Source: Brevinema andersonii (GTDB taxonomy: Bacteria; Spirochaetota; Brevinematia; Brevinematales; Brevinemataceae). From it: a stretch of 64,000 nt of DNA. Of this stretch, positions 17,334-27,579 are shown in pieces (the first letter of the stretch is position 1; each line of letters opens with the position of its first letter). Below the pieces are notes generated by a model that was not told the DNA's origin, did not search any database, and saw only the letters and a program-made list of their open reading frames with translations. Both the position numbers and the translations under genes were made by a program. The stretch spans positions 62,001 through 126,000 of the forward strand of contig NZ_FOKY01000001.1 of assembly GCF_900112165.1 (NCBI RefSeq), given 5' to 3'.

Positions 17334-18575
17334 ATGAAATTACTTTTAGGCCGACAAGCTATACTAGACCGTGAAAAAAATTTAGCTGCATACGAACTAC
17401 TGTTTCGAAATTTGGACAACACATCAATCTGCTCAGAAACCGAAGCCACAGCATCGGTACTTTCGACAGCACTGAATATGTTTGGCACCGAAAGCATCCT
17501 AGGTAACAAAAGAGGCTTTATCAATATCGGTATGGACCTCTTGAGGAAAGATCTTCTCGATATTCTGCCTCCAAAAAAATATGTTATTGAAATACTTGAA
17601 ACTCAAATACCATCACCCGAGCTGATACAATTGATCCGACATTTGAAGACAAAAGGATATATTTTTGCGCTAGATGATTTTGTAATTAACGACGAAAATT
17701 TAATATATTGGCGCCCTGTGCTGCAGGAAGTTCAAATTGTAAAAGTCGATGTTTTGGAAACAACGGAAAAAAATCTCAAAACAAAAACAGAAATTCTTGC
17801 TGCTTACAATGTCGCTCTATTAGCTGAAAAAGTAGAAACTACAGAGATATTTGATTTATGCTATGATTTAGGGTTTCATTATTTTCAAGGGTATTTTTTT
17901 ACAAAGCCAAGTCTTGTCGAAGGAACCGGATTTGATACAAATACTCAAGGAATTATTCAAATAATCAAGCTTTTAAAACAAGACGTTGAAATCGAAGATA
18001 TTGAGAGAATTTTAAAAAATCATCCAGATTTAATAATATCGCTGTTGAAACTGGTAAACTCAGCAAGTGTGTCTCCTATTCAAGAGATCACCTCCATCAG
18101 ACAAACGATCGCTTTATTAGGAAAACGAGCTTTATCACAATGGCTACTTCTGATGCTTTACTCCAAAAAGATGTCCGAAAGCCAAACTACAAGTTCAAAC
18201 CCTTTATTTTTATTAGCTGCGCAGCGTGGGAAAATGATGGAATTAATTATTCGTTCTCATGCAGGCAGCAAAATTTCTCGCACACTGTCTGACGAATCCT
18301 TTCTAACAGGACTACTATCACTGAGTGACACTTTACTACATGTTCCTTTGAAAATAATTCTTGAGGAAATCCATGTTTCTAAAGGAATTAGTGACGCTTT
18401 GCTGTTTAACAAAGGACATTTAGGAAGCGCTTTAATGATTGTAAAAATGCTGGAACAAAATCAAATAAACAAAATTTATGATTTAATCCGAGATTTTCAC
18501 ATGGACGTAGAATCAATTAATAAGATTTCTGTTGATTCTATGAGTTATTCTCATGAGTTTGCAAAAGCTTTTTAA
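17334..18575 (+). CDS. EAL-HDOD signalling protein (YuxH family)
   Basis: 413 residues. The N-terminal EAL-like domain (about 1-190) begins LLGRQAILDREKNLAAYELLFRN; YELLFR replaces the catalytic E-x-L motif of active phosphodiesterases, so it is probably an inactive c-di-GMP-type domain. The C-terminal HDOD domain (about 200-390; LLKLVNSASVSP, IRQTIALLGKRAL) lacks the HD metal residues, as usual. Such proteins act as signalling scaffolds. AGAAGG lies 6 bases before the ATG at 17334, which is preferred over the ATG at 17328 that overlaps it. It is a single gene with its own promoter. Confidence 0.85.
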   Translation: MKLLLGRQAILDREKNLAAYELLFRNLDNTSICSETEATASVLSTALNMFGTESILGNKRGFINIGMDLLRKDLLDILPPKKYVIEILETQIPSPELIQLIRHLKTKGYIFALDDFVINDENLIYWRPVLQEVQIVKVDVLETTEKNLKTKTEILAAYNVALLAEKVETTEIFDLCYDLGFHYFQGYFFTKPSLVEGTGFDTNTQGIIQIIKLLKQDVEIEDIERILKNHPDLIISLLKLVNSASVSPIQEITSIRQTIALLGKRALSQWLLLMLYSKKMSESQTTSSNPLFLLAAQRGKMMELIIRSHAGSKISRTLSDESFLTGLLSLSDTLLHVPLKIILEEIHVSKGISDALLFNKGHLGSALMIVKMLEQNQINKIYDLIRDFHMDVESINKISVDSMSYSHEFAKAF

Positions 18576-18580
18576 GAGAA

Positions 18581-19645
18581 TTACAAATCCACCCCCTGTG
18601 TAAAATCATCAAAACCATGATCTTGAATAACATCTGTATCCGGCAGAGATTTCCAAAGACTGTAAAGTAATTTTTTCATTTCCTCTAAGCCCTGACCAGT
18701 TGCAGCACTAACTGTGAAAACCACGATATCTTGATGTTTTAGTTCATCAATAAAACATAGAATTTCTTCAGAAAATTCAGACATTAAATCAATCTTGTTA
18801 AGACATACAGCAAAAGGTCGAGATTCCAATTCTTCCGAATACAAAGATAATTCATGCTGCAATATAGTAAATTTCTGCTGTGGATCATCCGTAATGTCCA
18901 ACACAAAGAGCAATAATTTTGTTCGCTCAATATGCTTAAGAAACTCAAGGCCTAATCCTTTCCCGGCATGCGCGCCTTGAATCAAGCCAGGAATATCAGC
19001 AATTATCAGCCCATCTTCAAAAGAAGATGGAACCATAATACCTAAATTAGGTACCAGGGTAGTAAACTGATAATCAGCAACTTTAGGATGTGCATTGGTT
19101 AGACGAGCTATTAAAGATGATTTCCCAGCATTAGGAAAACCGGCAAATCCGATATGGGCAATTAATTTTAATTCCAATCGCAAATATTTTTGTATACTAG
19201 GTTTTCCTTTCTGAGCATATTGAGGACTTTGCTTGACAGAACTTTTAAAATGAACATTTCCTTTGCCACCACACCCTCCACGTGCCGCTATATATTTTTG
19301 TTGCTCAGACGACAAATCTGCTAAAAATCTACTAGAACCGTCTTCAAGAATTTCATAAATGATAGTTCCTGGAGGAACCTGCAAAATTAAATCATCACCT
19401 TTGCGTCCGAATTTTTTTCTTCCCATGCCGTCAGCGCCATTTTTGGCTTTGAACTTCTGACCCTCATGAAAATTTGCTAGAGTATTAAGATTAGAGCTCA
19501 CTTGAAAGACAACATCACCACCATTACCACCATCACCACCATCGGGACCGCCTTCTGGAATAAATTTTTCACGCCGAAACGACACACAACCATCTCCCCC
19601 CTTTCCAGAAGAGACACAAATATTTACTTCATCCTTAAAAATCAT
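18581..19645 (-). CDS. obg: GTPase Obg/CgtA
   Basis: A ribosome-associated GTPase used in 50S assembly and the stringent response. The N-terminal Gly-rich Obg fold (about 1-158; SGKGGDGCVSFRREKF, GGDGGNGGDV) is followed by a G domain with GFPNAGKSSL (G1), TTLVP (G2), DIPGL (G3), NKID (G4) and VSAATGQG (G5). The 354 residues leave only a short acidic tail and no C-terminal OCT domain. It is last in the uppP-to-obg operon; its start overlaps the dut stop by one base. Confidence 0.95.
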   Translation of the reverse strand: MIFKDEVNICVSSGKGGDGCVSFRREKFIPEGGPDGGDGGNGGDVVFQVSSNLNTLANFHEGQKFKAKNGADGMGRKKFGRKGDDLILQVPPGTIIYEILEDGSSRFLADLSSEQQKYIAARGGCGGKGNVHFKSSVKQSPQYAQKGKPSIQKYLRLELKLIAHIGFAGFPNAGKSSLIARLTNAHPKVADYQFTTLVPNLGIMVPSSFEDGLIIADIPGLIQGAHAGKGLGLEFLKHIERTKLLLFVLDITDDPQQKFTILQHELSLYSEELESRPFAVCLNKIDLMSEFSEEILCFIDELKHQDIVVFTVSAATGQGLEEMKKLLYSLWKSLPDTDVIQDHGFDDFTQGVDL

Positions 19646-20079
19646 TATTTTATTCCTGTGCTGCCAAAACCACCCTCATTGCGATCGGTTGCTGGCAAAG
19701 TGTCATTTTCCACAAAACAGCATTGTTGCACTGGAGTTACAACTGCCTGTGCAATGCGCATTTCAGGCTCTACCACAAACACCTGATCAGAAAGGTTATG
19801 AAGTAAAATTTTCAATTCCCCACGATAATCGGAGTCGATCGTGCCTGGTCCATTCGGTACTATAATACCTTTAGCAGCTAGCCCACTGCGTGCACGAATT
19901 TGCATTTCAAATCCTAGGGGCACAGCAACAGCTAGCCCTGTGGGAATAGCAGCTGTTTGATGAGGCATCAAATGGAATTCACCGTCAAGTAGAGCGTAAA
20001 GATCCGCACCTGATGAGCCAGGAGTTTGATACTGAGGCAAAACGGCACGGGGATTGAGTTTTTTTATTGGTAAATTCAT
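19645..20079 (-). CDS. dut: Deoxyuridine 5'-triphosphate nucleotidohydrolase
   Basis: Hydrolyses dUTP to dUMP and pyrophosphate, keeping uracil out of DNA and feeding dTMP synthesis. All five trimeric-dUTPase motifs are present: SSGADLYA, IRARSGLAAKGI, NGPGTIDSDYRGE, RIAQAVV and the C-terminal NEGGFGSTG. The ATG at 20079 has AGGAG 8 bases upstream and gives 144 residues, a normal length; an in-frame start 30 bases earlier has no such site. It follows the ankyrin gene directly. Confidence 0.95.
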   Translation of the reverse strand: MNLPIKKLNPRAVLPQYQTPGSSGADLYALLDGEFHLMPHQTAAIPTGLAVAVPLGFEMQIRARSGLAAKGIIVPNGPGTIDSDYRGELKILLHNLSDQVFVVEPEMRIAQAVVTPVQQCCFVENDTLPATDRNEGGFGSTGIK

Positions 20080-20080
20080 A

Positions 20081-20854
20081 CTATTTTCTCCTATAAATTC
20101 TCCGGACAAGTAAATAATTTTCTATAACGTCAATAATATCATGATTTCCAGTTTTTTTAGCAAAATCTAAAACATTCTGCTGATAAATATCTTTAGCATC
20201 GGGATCAATTTTTAAGCGTATCATCAACCTCACCAATTCCAAATTTTGTGACTCAACCGCATGCATTAAAAGATTCATATTTTCTTTGTCCTGGATATGG
20301 ATTTTTGCTCCCTGTCTAATCAAAAAATCTACAACTTCTTTATGTCCGTTGATCACAGCCCACATGAGCGGTGTCATACCTTCCTTTGTTTTTATTTCAA
20401 TATCAGCTCCGCGCTTGACCAAGTACTCAACTAATGAAACATCACCTTCAGAAATAGCATAAAAAATAGGACTAGCTCCCTGACGATTTTTTTTGTTAAG
20501 AGGAGCTTTATAGCTCAACAAAAGGTCTATCATCGCGAGATTTCGTTCACCTATCGCAGGAATCAATGCTGTTTCTCCATTTTTGTTTCTGTAGGTTGCT
20601 TTGGCTCCATTATGCAATAAAAATTCTGCTATTTCCAAATTATTGATAGATACAGAGTATAACAATGGTGTATAGTGATATTTGTCTTTAAAATTGACTA
20701 ATGATTTTTTTCTTGATACGCATGCTCGAACTTTCAATATATCACCCGATTTGACAGCAAGCATAAAATCATCGCTGCTATCAGCATAGATAGGAGAAAA
20801 TATCAAAAAAATCATACAAAAAAGCTTCATAAACCACCTGATTTTATTTTTCAT
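20081..20854 (-). CDS. Secreted ankyrin-repeat protein
   Basis: 257 residues: an N-terminal hydrophobic signal (about 9-24, ending IYADS) and then six or so ankyrin repeats from about 30 to 245 (for example YTPLLYSVSINNLEIAEFLLHNGA and GMTPLMWAVINGHKEVVDFLIRQGA). Ankyrin arrays bind other proteins; with a signal peptide this one is probably periplasmic. It lies between dinG (18 bases) and dut in the operon. The partner is unknown. Confidence 0.8.
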   Translation of the reverse strand: MKNKIRWFMKLFCMIFLIFSPIYADSSDDFMLAVKSGDILKVRACVSRKKSLVNFKDKYHYTPLLYSVSINNLEIAEFLLHNGAKATYRNKNGETALIPAIGERNLAMIDLLLSYKAPLNKKNRQGASPIFYAISEGDVSLVEYLVKRGADIEIKTKEGMTPLMWAVINGHKEVVDFLIRQGAKIHIQDKENMNLLMHAVESQNLELVRLMIRLKIDPDAKDIYQQNVLDFAKKTGNHDIIDVIENYLLVRRIYRRK

Positions 20855-20871
20855 ATTATAACTGGTTTAAT

Positions 20872-23352
20872 TCAAAAAGGAAATGAAATACGAAAAAATT
20901 TTGCTATATACTGAAGGATTTCTTTGGGAGCCAACGAAAAAGTTTGAGCTGGTTTTGCTGCATTGACAAAATATTTCCCGTAGAATTTTGAAAAAACACG
21001 AGCATCTAGCACTAAAAGCACACCTTTATCTGTCTTCGAACGAATCAGTCGACCGATCCCTTGCTTGAAACGCAAAAGTGCCCGCGGAATTGACAATTCC
21101 TGAAACGAATTTTTACCTTGAGCTTGAAGAATTTTTGATTTCGCCTTGAACAGAGGATCACTCGGATTATCGAAAGGTAATTTGTCAATGACCAAAAAGC
21201 GAAGATGATCTCCTGGCACATCTATGCCTTCCCAAAAGCTTGCAGTTGCAAAAATCACAGTATAATCCTTTGCATGCATAGTTTGAAGTAGTTCTTCCCG
21301 GGAAAATTCTTTTTGGCTCATCGGGAAAAGCCCAGCTTGGGAAAAATCAGGAGCTAATTTTTCGTAAGCAAAACCTAACGCTTTGTAAGACGTAAACAAA
21401 ATCAAAGTACCTCCTCCTACAGCAAGTATTGCTTCTCGAAGCAAATTCAGTTTTTCTGATTCTATTTTTTGCGGAGAGATACCGCTCTCTTCAAATACAA
21501 GCATAGCCATTTGATTTTTATAGTCAAAAGGGCTAGGCAAAATAATTGATTCAACAATGCGGTCCTGCACAAAATTCAAACCCACACCTTGAATAAAATA
21601 ATCAAACTTACCTTCAATAGACAACGTAGCTGACGTAGCAATTGTAAAATCTTTAACTCTGAAAATATGTTTCGCTAGAAAATCGCCAACATCCGCAGAC
21701 CCTACAGAAAAACGAACAATATTTGAAGACAATTCCATTTGCTTAACATGTGTATTTTCTTCTTCAAGATTGAAAATTTTTTCAAAAGTACGTCTCATTT
21801 CCAGCAAGGCATCATTATGAATGGCAGCTACTTTCAAAATTTCGAGAATTCTTTCTTCCACAAACAGTTCTGTCATTTTTTTTATAAGACTTGTCAATAA
21901 AACTTCAATACTACGTACACTATCAAACAGATCCTTTAATATAGTTATGGCTTGTTTCCAACCAGGTTTACTGAGAGTGTAAAGATCAAGCTCAACCAAA
22001 TTAAACTCTAATTCTTTCAAACACTCTCGGAATAAAAGCTCCCGTTGCTTGAGTGTCGATGATAAGTCTACAATCCGCTCTGACACATTATAAAAAAGTT
22101 CGCTCAATTCTGGATGAGCATCCAAGCCCGAACGGTCGCGGAGTAAACTAAGCTGACCAAAATTTCTATCAGCATTGCGTCGGAACAAACGCGACAAACG
22201 CCATGCAATCCCACCGAAAGAAAATTCATCCGCCATAGCTCGAAGGGCTGCATCTTCAAGATGATGACCCTCATCCAGCACAAGTCCCGAAAAATGAGGA
22301 AGAGTTGCAATAAAACCTTGTTCTTCATCGATCGCAGACAGCAACAAAGCATGGTTCCCGATAATAATATGTGATGCCTCAGCTGCCATTCGTGCTTTAT
22401 AGTAAAAACAAGAACTATAAAACGGACATTCTTTTCTGGGACAATTAGGAGTTGAAGCAGAAATTTCATCCCAAAGGCTGTGAGGAATAGGCTCGGGAAG
22501 CGATGATCTTAAGCCATCTGTTGTTTTTTCAAGCCATATCATAATCATCTCAAGATGCAAAGAAATCGCCTCCTGATTGTCGAAAAGTAAACGTGATTTA
22601 TCTGTATCATGAACCAATTCATCAACCATTTTAGGACAAATGTAATTATTTCGGCCCACAAGCACAGCAAAACGTGGCCTGATTCCTGTTACTTTTTCTA
22701 CAATAGGAGCAACAAGTTCGACATCTTTTTTAGCAATTTGATTTTGCAAATTAATTGTATGTGTCGTAATAAGGACACGTTTATCAGCTTGGACAGCCCA
22801 TAAAGTGATAGGAATTAAATAAGACAGCGATTTTCCTGTCCCTGTTCCTGCCTCAGCAAGAAGAATCTGATCATCGTTAATCGCAGAGACAATTTTCCGA
22901 ACTAGCTGCTCTTGCTCAAAACGTTCTTCATAAGACCCTATTGTTTGCGCTAAAAGCCCCTCTTTTTGGAACAACTTAAGCACTTGATTTTCTTCAAGAA
23001 ATATACGTGGTTTAGGCTTGTACACAATATTCAATTGTTCACAACTGTTATCAACAATATAAAAACCCAGTTTACGCATAGCCAGCAAAGATGCAATGTG
23101 AATATCAGGATTAGATGCACGCAGATCACCAGACGGATGATTATGAATAACCAAATCACCACGCAGCCCCTCAGCAAGAGGTGCCGGCACTGATTCATCA
23201 TTCCCAAATGCTACTGCCTCGATCTCTGATACAATTCCATAACGATCCACCCAGCCTACAAAAAAAACTTCTGCATCATCATATTGTTGAATAATATGCG
23301 CAATTTCATCACGCACAGACTGCCGAATAAATTCTCCTGCCTCTCTGTTCAC
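20872..23352 (-). CDS. dinG: DinG-type 4Fe-4S helicase with an N-terminal JAMM/RadC-like domain
   Basis: 826 residues starting at GTG with AAGGA upstream. The first 110 residues are a RadC/JAMM-like domain with the full metal motif H70-x-H72-x7-S80-x2-D83 (IHNHPSGDLRASNPD) and upstream Glu residues. Then comes an XPD/DinG superfamily 2 helicase: Walker A AEAGTGTGKS near residue 170, iron-sulfur Cys residues (NYICP and CPRKECPFYSSC), VLDEGHHLEDAA near 360, and C-terminal motifs V-VI (FATASFWEGIDVPG, RFKQGIGRLIRS). DinG helicases unwind DNA/RNA hybrids and forked DNA. The JAMM domain suggests an added peptidase or structural role. It lies 10 bases after ftsK. Confidence 0.88.
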   Translation of the reverse strand: MNREAGEFIRQSVRDEIAHIIQQYDDAEVFFVGWVDRYGIVSEIEAVAFGNDESVPAPLAEGLRGDLVIHNHPSGDLRASNPDIHIASLLAMRKLGFYIVDNSCEQLNIVYKPKPRIFLEENQVLKLFQKEGLLAQTIGSYEERFEQEQLVRKIVSAINDDQILLAEAGTGTGKSLSYLIPITLWAVQADKRVLITTHTINLQNQIAKKDVELVAPIVEKVTGIRPRFAVLVGRNNYICPKMVDELVHDTDKSRLLFDNQEAISLHLEMIMIWLEKTTDGLRSSLPEPIPHSLWDEISASTPNCPRKECPFYSSCFYYKARMAAEASHIIIGNHALLLSAIDEEQGFIATLPHFSGLVLDEGHHLEDAALRAMADEFSFGGIAWRLSRLFRRNADRNFGQLSLLRDRSGLDAHPELSELFYNVSERIVDLSSTLKQRELLFRECLKELEFNLVELDLYTLSKPGWKQAITILKDLFDSVRSIEVLLTSLIKKMTELFVEERILEILKVAAIHNDALLEMRRTFEKIFNLEEENTHVKQMELSSNIVRFSVGSADVGDFLAKHIFRVKDFTIATSATLSIEGKFDYFIQGVGLNFVQDRIVESIILPSPFDYKNQMAMLVFEESGISPQKIESEKLNLLREAILAVGGGTLILFTSYKALGFAYEKLAPDFSQAGLFPMSQKEFSREELLQTMHAKDYTVIFATASFWEGIDVPGDHLRFLVIDKLPFDNPSDPLFKAKSKILQAQGKNSFQELSIPRALLRFKQGIGRLIRSKTDKGVLLVLDARVFSKFYGKYFVNAAKPAQTFSLAPKEILQYIAKFFRISFPF

Positions 23353-23361
23353 AAAAATTCC

Positions 23362-26300
23362 TTAAAAATCGATATAATCGGCAATCTGATCTTTGGAAAT
23401 AAGCACCTGCCAGCCTTTGCCGGCACTAACAGGCGGCATAACAATATTAAGATCCTTCATAGTTTCGATAAGACGCGATGCCCTATTATAACCCACTCTA
23501 AAACGCCTTTGGATAGCAGATGCAGAAATTTCACCGCTATCAACCGCATAACGTAATACTTCTGCAAACAAAGGATCAGTTAATGCATCAGTTTTAGACC
23601 CATCTTGGATACTGTCTTTATTAGCAGAAAGTAATTCTTCAAAATCAATCGCATAATTAGGAGGTCCATTCTTTTTGACAGCACTTACAACCGTTTCAAC
23701 ATCATGCCCAGACACATAAGGCGACTGAATGCGCACAGTATCCATATGCTCAGGTGACATAAACAGCATATCGCCACGACCTAACAATGCTTCCGCACCA
23801 TTTTTATCAAGAATTGTACGCGAATCTATCTTTGAACTCACACGAAACGCAACTCTGCACGGAAAATTCGCTTTTATGACACCTGTAACAACATCCACCG
23901 ACGGCCGCTGCGTCGCAACTACTAAATGCATACCCACAGCCCGTGCCATTGCTGCAAGACGTGAAATATTTTTCTCTGTATCCTTAGGTGAACGAAGCAT
24001 TAAATTAGCAAATTCGTCGATAATAATAACAATATAAGGAAGCTTTTCATAACCAGATTCTTCAGCGCCGAACAGAGAACTTTCTACCAAACTTTGATAT
24101 TCTTTAATATTACGCACACCGTTTTCCGACAAAATTTTATACCGTCGGTCCATTTCATTAACAGCCCATTCTAGAGATGCCATCGCCTCTTCGGGCTTGG
24201 TAATAATTGGTGCCAAAAGATGAGGAATGCCGTTATAAAGCTCTAACTCAACCATTTTGGGATCAATCATGATAAATTTTAGATCATCGGCTGACAGCTT
24301 GAACAACAGTCCCATAATCAGCGCATTAATATAAACACTCTTACCACTTCCGGTAGTACCTGCAACCAATAAATGTGGTGTTGTTGCAAGGTCACTGACT
24401 AACACTTTACCACCTATATCGGTACCTAAAATCAAGGGAAGAGCAGCATCGGACTGCTGAAATTCTGAACTTTCAATAAACTGACGCAGCAAAAATTGTC
24501 TTCTGATTTTATTCGGAACTTCAATTCCTATATAACTTCTACCTTCTACGGGACTGATAATTCGAATATTTGATGTACCAGCTTGCAATGCCAGATCATC
24601 CTGTAAATTGCGGATCGTACGGAGTTTCAACCCGGGAGGAGGTTCCAATTCAAATCTCGTAATAGCAGGACCACGACTATAATCGACTACTTTCATACGG
24701 ATATTAAAACTTTCAAAAGTATCTTCAATCATGCGGATCGTTTCCTCAATCTCATCGTCTTCAAGTTCGTGAAAAACAATTTCTAAATTAGGATCTAAAT
24801 CCTCAACTTTAGGAAAGACAATTTCTATTGGCTTGCCCAGTGAATGATCCACAGGATATTCATCTGTAGCTACCAAATAACTTTGAGTAGTAAATCTAGG
24901 TAAAAGTGCCGCTTCATTTTGGTCTAAATCTGATATTTCCGGAATCAAATTAGGAATTTCCTCAACCATCAGGGGGGAATCAGCAGAAACAATAGATTCT
25001 TTTTCTTCATCAATATTGAATTTTTCTTCAAGAGAACCTATTTCAACAGATTCTATAACAATAGGCACTATCTCTGATTCATGCAGATCTACATTTTCCC
25101 ACGGAGATACATGTTTTTCTTTAGAAAATTCATGAGCAACATCCTCTTCTTGGTCTTCTATCGACGATTGTATATCATCAAATAAAATTTCTTCATAAGC
25201 AGCTTCATCTTCCGATTCAGTTATATTATCAGCTTCATTGATTTCGATAGGATCATCTTCTAACTCTTGGATTATGTTTTGATCAATATCATCTACTGTT
25301 CTGTCAGCATCTTCAGAAATATCTGTATCCATATTATCTATTAGTTCGTTTTCAAATTCCAAAGCTACAGGAGCTGTAGGTTCATAAGTAAAAACTTTCT
25401 CCCAATCTCTGGGTGGAGCGCTTGCCGGCAAATCTAAATCCTCATCTTCGAAGGATGATACCGTATTTTCAATGCCTTCTTCAAAATCTGCAGTTTCTTC
25501 TTCAGTCTCAATAATATCCTCTTCTTTTATTTCTATTTCCTCAGTATCAACAGTATCCGCTATCTCATCAAGTGTTGGCATGTCGTCAGAAGGCTCTGGC
25601 ATTATCATTTCATCAAGAAGATCTTTACTAATTTGCACATTTTCAATAGGCTCAGGAACAGTGGTTTCGTTATCGGCAGGAGCATCATCAAACTCTTGAT
25701 GTGTAAAATTATATTCCGGAATAGAAATAGGAATTTTATCCTGTTCAAGAAAGAAATCATCAAATACAGAAATCGGTATTTCTTGTACTTCAGACTCAGA
25801 AACAGATATTTTATCGTTTCCTTTCAACAAACGAATTTCATCTCCTAACTCTTCTACTGCATCATCGTCGAAAATAGAAAAGTTGACATTTGGTTTATGC
25901 GTTAGCTGTTCATCAATTTGTTCGGTCAACATATCAAAAATAACCTCACCTTGAATAGGTTGTTGGCTGTGATACAATTCCGCTAATTCCTGCTGTTTCT
26001 TGTGCAGTTTTTCGCGAAGTTCTTGCTGATGCTGGAATTTTGCTCGCAATTCCGATTCCAATTGAGAAATTAAATTCTTCTCCTGTTCATCCAGCATGTA
26101 TAATTGATGATATTGATCCGCTAATTCTTGTTGTTTACGACGGATTTTCTCTTGAAATGCATTTTTCTGTTGTATTTTCTGTTGGTTTCTATGATCCAAA
26201 TTATTAATCAATTGAGTTTCTGCTTCTGTTAATTCTCGTGATTCACCAGCATTTGAATGGAAAATATCTTGATCTGGAGATTCAAAAATTTCCGGCAGAA

Positions 26301-27579
26301 TTAAACGATAAGGATCAGCAATTTCTTCCGTAGAAGAGTAATTTTGACTAAATTTTTCGCCCTTATAAAAACCATATTCATCTAACAATATTTCTTTTTG
26401 CGCAATCAACTTATCAAAAGCAACATCATTATCCGACAAACTTAATGTCTTCATATATTGCACATTGGAAATTAACACATCATTACATGCTTTTGCTGGT
26501 GTGTCCACAACATATAATTCATTATCAAGTTCTAATATTCTAGTCTCCGTGCGACGGATATCAGCTTCTTTATTTTTAAGATGCCGCTCCGATTCCTGTT
26601 CATACTCAACAGTGTCAATAAACCCTTTATCCAATGATAAACGAATAGTTTTATGTGCTGGCTTGACAAAATCTTCCGTACGATTATAATCATCTGGCAA
26701 TTGGGGCATATATTTTTGATGTTCTTCATTTCGTTCAACCGCAGGAATTCGAAACACTTTTACATTTTCCAGTTCATCTAAAGAATCAGGTGGCACCGTA
26801 TATTCTGTATGAATTTCCGGCATATCATCAAGTTCTAAGCGATTTTCTTCTAAAACATCGTAAAAAGGATTGGGCGGGTTTTTATAAGAGTCCGTCAAAT
26901 CAACATCAACATCTCGCAAAAAAGAGGGCTCTTCTGGGCGTGTAAGACGTTTTTTGTTAAGATAAAAAGTTTGATCTTCTTGATGATGCTCAATCGGCTC
27001 TTCAAAAATTTCTACTGGCTGCTTATCAACATAAATCCATTCTTCAGCTTTATCCCATTGTTTTTGTTGATGAGCAGCACGCCTGTATGTCATAAATTTT
27101 TTCCATAAAGTATGAGGAAACTTCCATAAAGCTATAACAGAAACAATTAGCATTATCCAAAAAAATGTCTGAAGTATAGTGTCGGGGAAAATTGACTTCA
27201 GTGCTTGGTATACCATAGCACCAAAAATTCCTCCCTTAAGATAAGATTCAGAACCATAAATACATGATAAACAAATCGCTGTTAATATAGATAAATATTG
27301 TGTAGAAAAAAAATAATTCAGTAAAGTTTTAGGAAAAATTCCAAAAATCAAACGCAAACCTATAATTAAAGAAAACAATACCCATAACCAAGATGCTTGC
27401 CCGTAAAATAGAATAAATGCTTCAGCAATTTGAGCACCAACAATACCCAACCAATTCATAGCATGAATGTTTGTAGATGAAGACAAACCAGCTACATCAT
27501 TGGGGGAAAATGTTGCTAACGCTATAGACAGAATTAAAGAAAAAATAATCAGTGAGTAAGAAATAATAGCCCTTATCAT
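23362..27579 (-). CDS. ftsK: DNA translocase FtsK with an unusually long acidic linker
   Basis: 1405 residues. About four membrane helices occupy 1-160. A long linker of roughly 750 residues is rich in Glu, Asp, Ile and Gln and includes a coiled-coil repeat (RKQQELADQYHQL and KKQQELAELYHSQ). The RecA-type motor follows (Walker A GTTGSGKS near 1070, Walker B IVIIIDEFANL near 1188) and a C-terminal winged-helix gamma domain (SASAIQRRFRVGYNRASRLIE). FtsK pumps DNA at the septum and activates Xer recombination at dif. The start overlaps the end of uppP by 4 bases. The motor is normal; only the linker is expanded. Confidence 0.95.
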   Translation of the reverse strand: MIRAIISYSLIIFSLILSIALATFSPNDVAGLSSSTNIHAMNWLGIVGAQIAEAFILFYGQASWLWVLFSLIIGLRLIFGIFPKTLLNYFFSTQYLSILTAICLSCIYGSESYLKGGIFGAMVYQALKSIFPDTILQTFFWIMLIVSVIALWKFPHTLWKKFMTYRRAAHQQKQWDKAEEWIYVDKQPVEIFEEPIEHHQEDQTFYLNKKRLTRPEEPSFLRDVDVDLTDSYKNPPNPFYDVLEENRLELDDMPEIHTEYTVPPDSLDELENVKVFRIPAVERNEEHQKYMPQLPDDYNRTEDFVKPAHKTIRLSLDKGFIDTVEYEQESERHLKNKEADIRRTETRILELDNELYVVDTPAKACNDVLISNVQYMKTLSLSDNDVAFDKLIAQKEILLDEYGFYKGEKFSQNYSSTEEIADPYRLILPEIFESPDQDIFHSNAGESRELTEAETQLINNLDHRNQQKIQQKNAFQEKIRRKQQELADQYHQLYMLDEQEKNLISQLESELRAKFQHQQELREKLHKKQQELAELYHSQQPIQGEVIFDMLTEQIDEQLTHKPNVNFSIFDDDAVEELGDEIRLLKGNDKISVSESEVQEIPISVFDDFFLEQDKIPISIPEYNFTHQEFDDAPADNETTVPEPIENVQISKDLLDEMIMPEPSDDMPTLDEIADTVDTEEIEIKEEDIIETEEETADFEEGIENTVSSFEDEDLDLPASAPPRDWEKVFTYEPTAPVALEFENELIDNMDTDISEDADRTVDDIDQNIIQELEDDPIEINEADNITESEDEAAYEEILFDDIQSSIEDQEEDVAHEFSKEKHVSPWENVDLHESEIVPIVIESVEIGSLEEKFNIDEEKESIVSADSPLMVEEIPNLIPEISDLDQNEAALLPRFTTQSYLVATDEYPVDHSLGKPIEIVFPKVEDLDPNLEIVFHELEDDEIEETIRMIEDTFESFNIRMKVVDYSRGPAITRFELEPPPGLKLRTIRNLQDDLALQAGTSNIRIISPVEGRSYIGIEVPNKIRRQFLLRQFIESSEFQQSDAALPLILGTDIGGKVLVSDLATTPHLLVAGTTGSGKSVYINALIMGLLFKLSADDLKFIMIDPKMVELELYNGIPHLLAPIITKPEEAMASLEWAVNEMDRRYKILSENGVRNIKEYQSLVESSLFGAEESGYEKLPYIVIIIDEFANLMLRSPKDTEKNISRLAAMARAVGMHLVVATQRPSVDVVTGVIKANFPCRVAFRVSSKIDSRTILDKNGAEALLGRGDMLFMSPEHMDTVRIQSPYVSGHDVETVVSAVKKNGPPNYAIDFEELLSANKDSIQDGSKTDALTDPLFAEVLRYAVDSGEISASAIQRRFRVGYNRASRLIETMKDLNIVMPPVSAGKGWQVLISKDQIADYIDF

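Noticed and set aside
19502-19786. Plus-strand frame rich in Thr and Ile opposite obg and dut
   Set aside because: It is a shadow of the Gly-rich codons of obg on the other strand.
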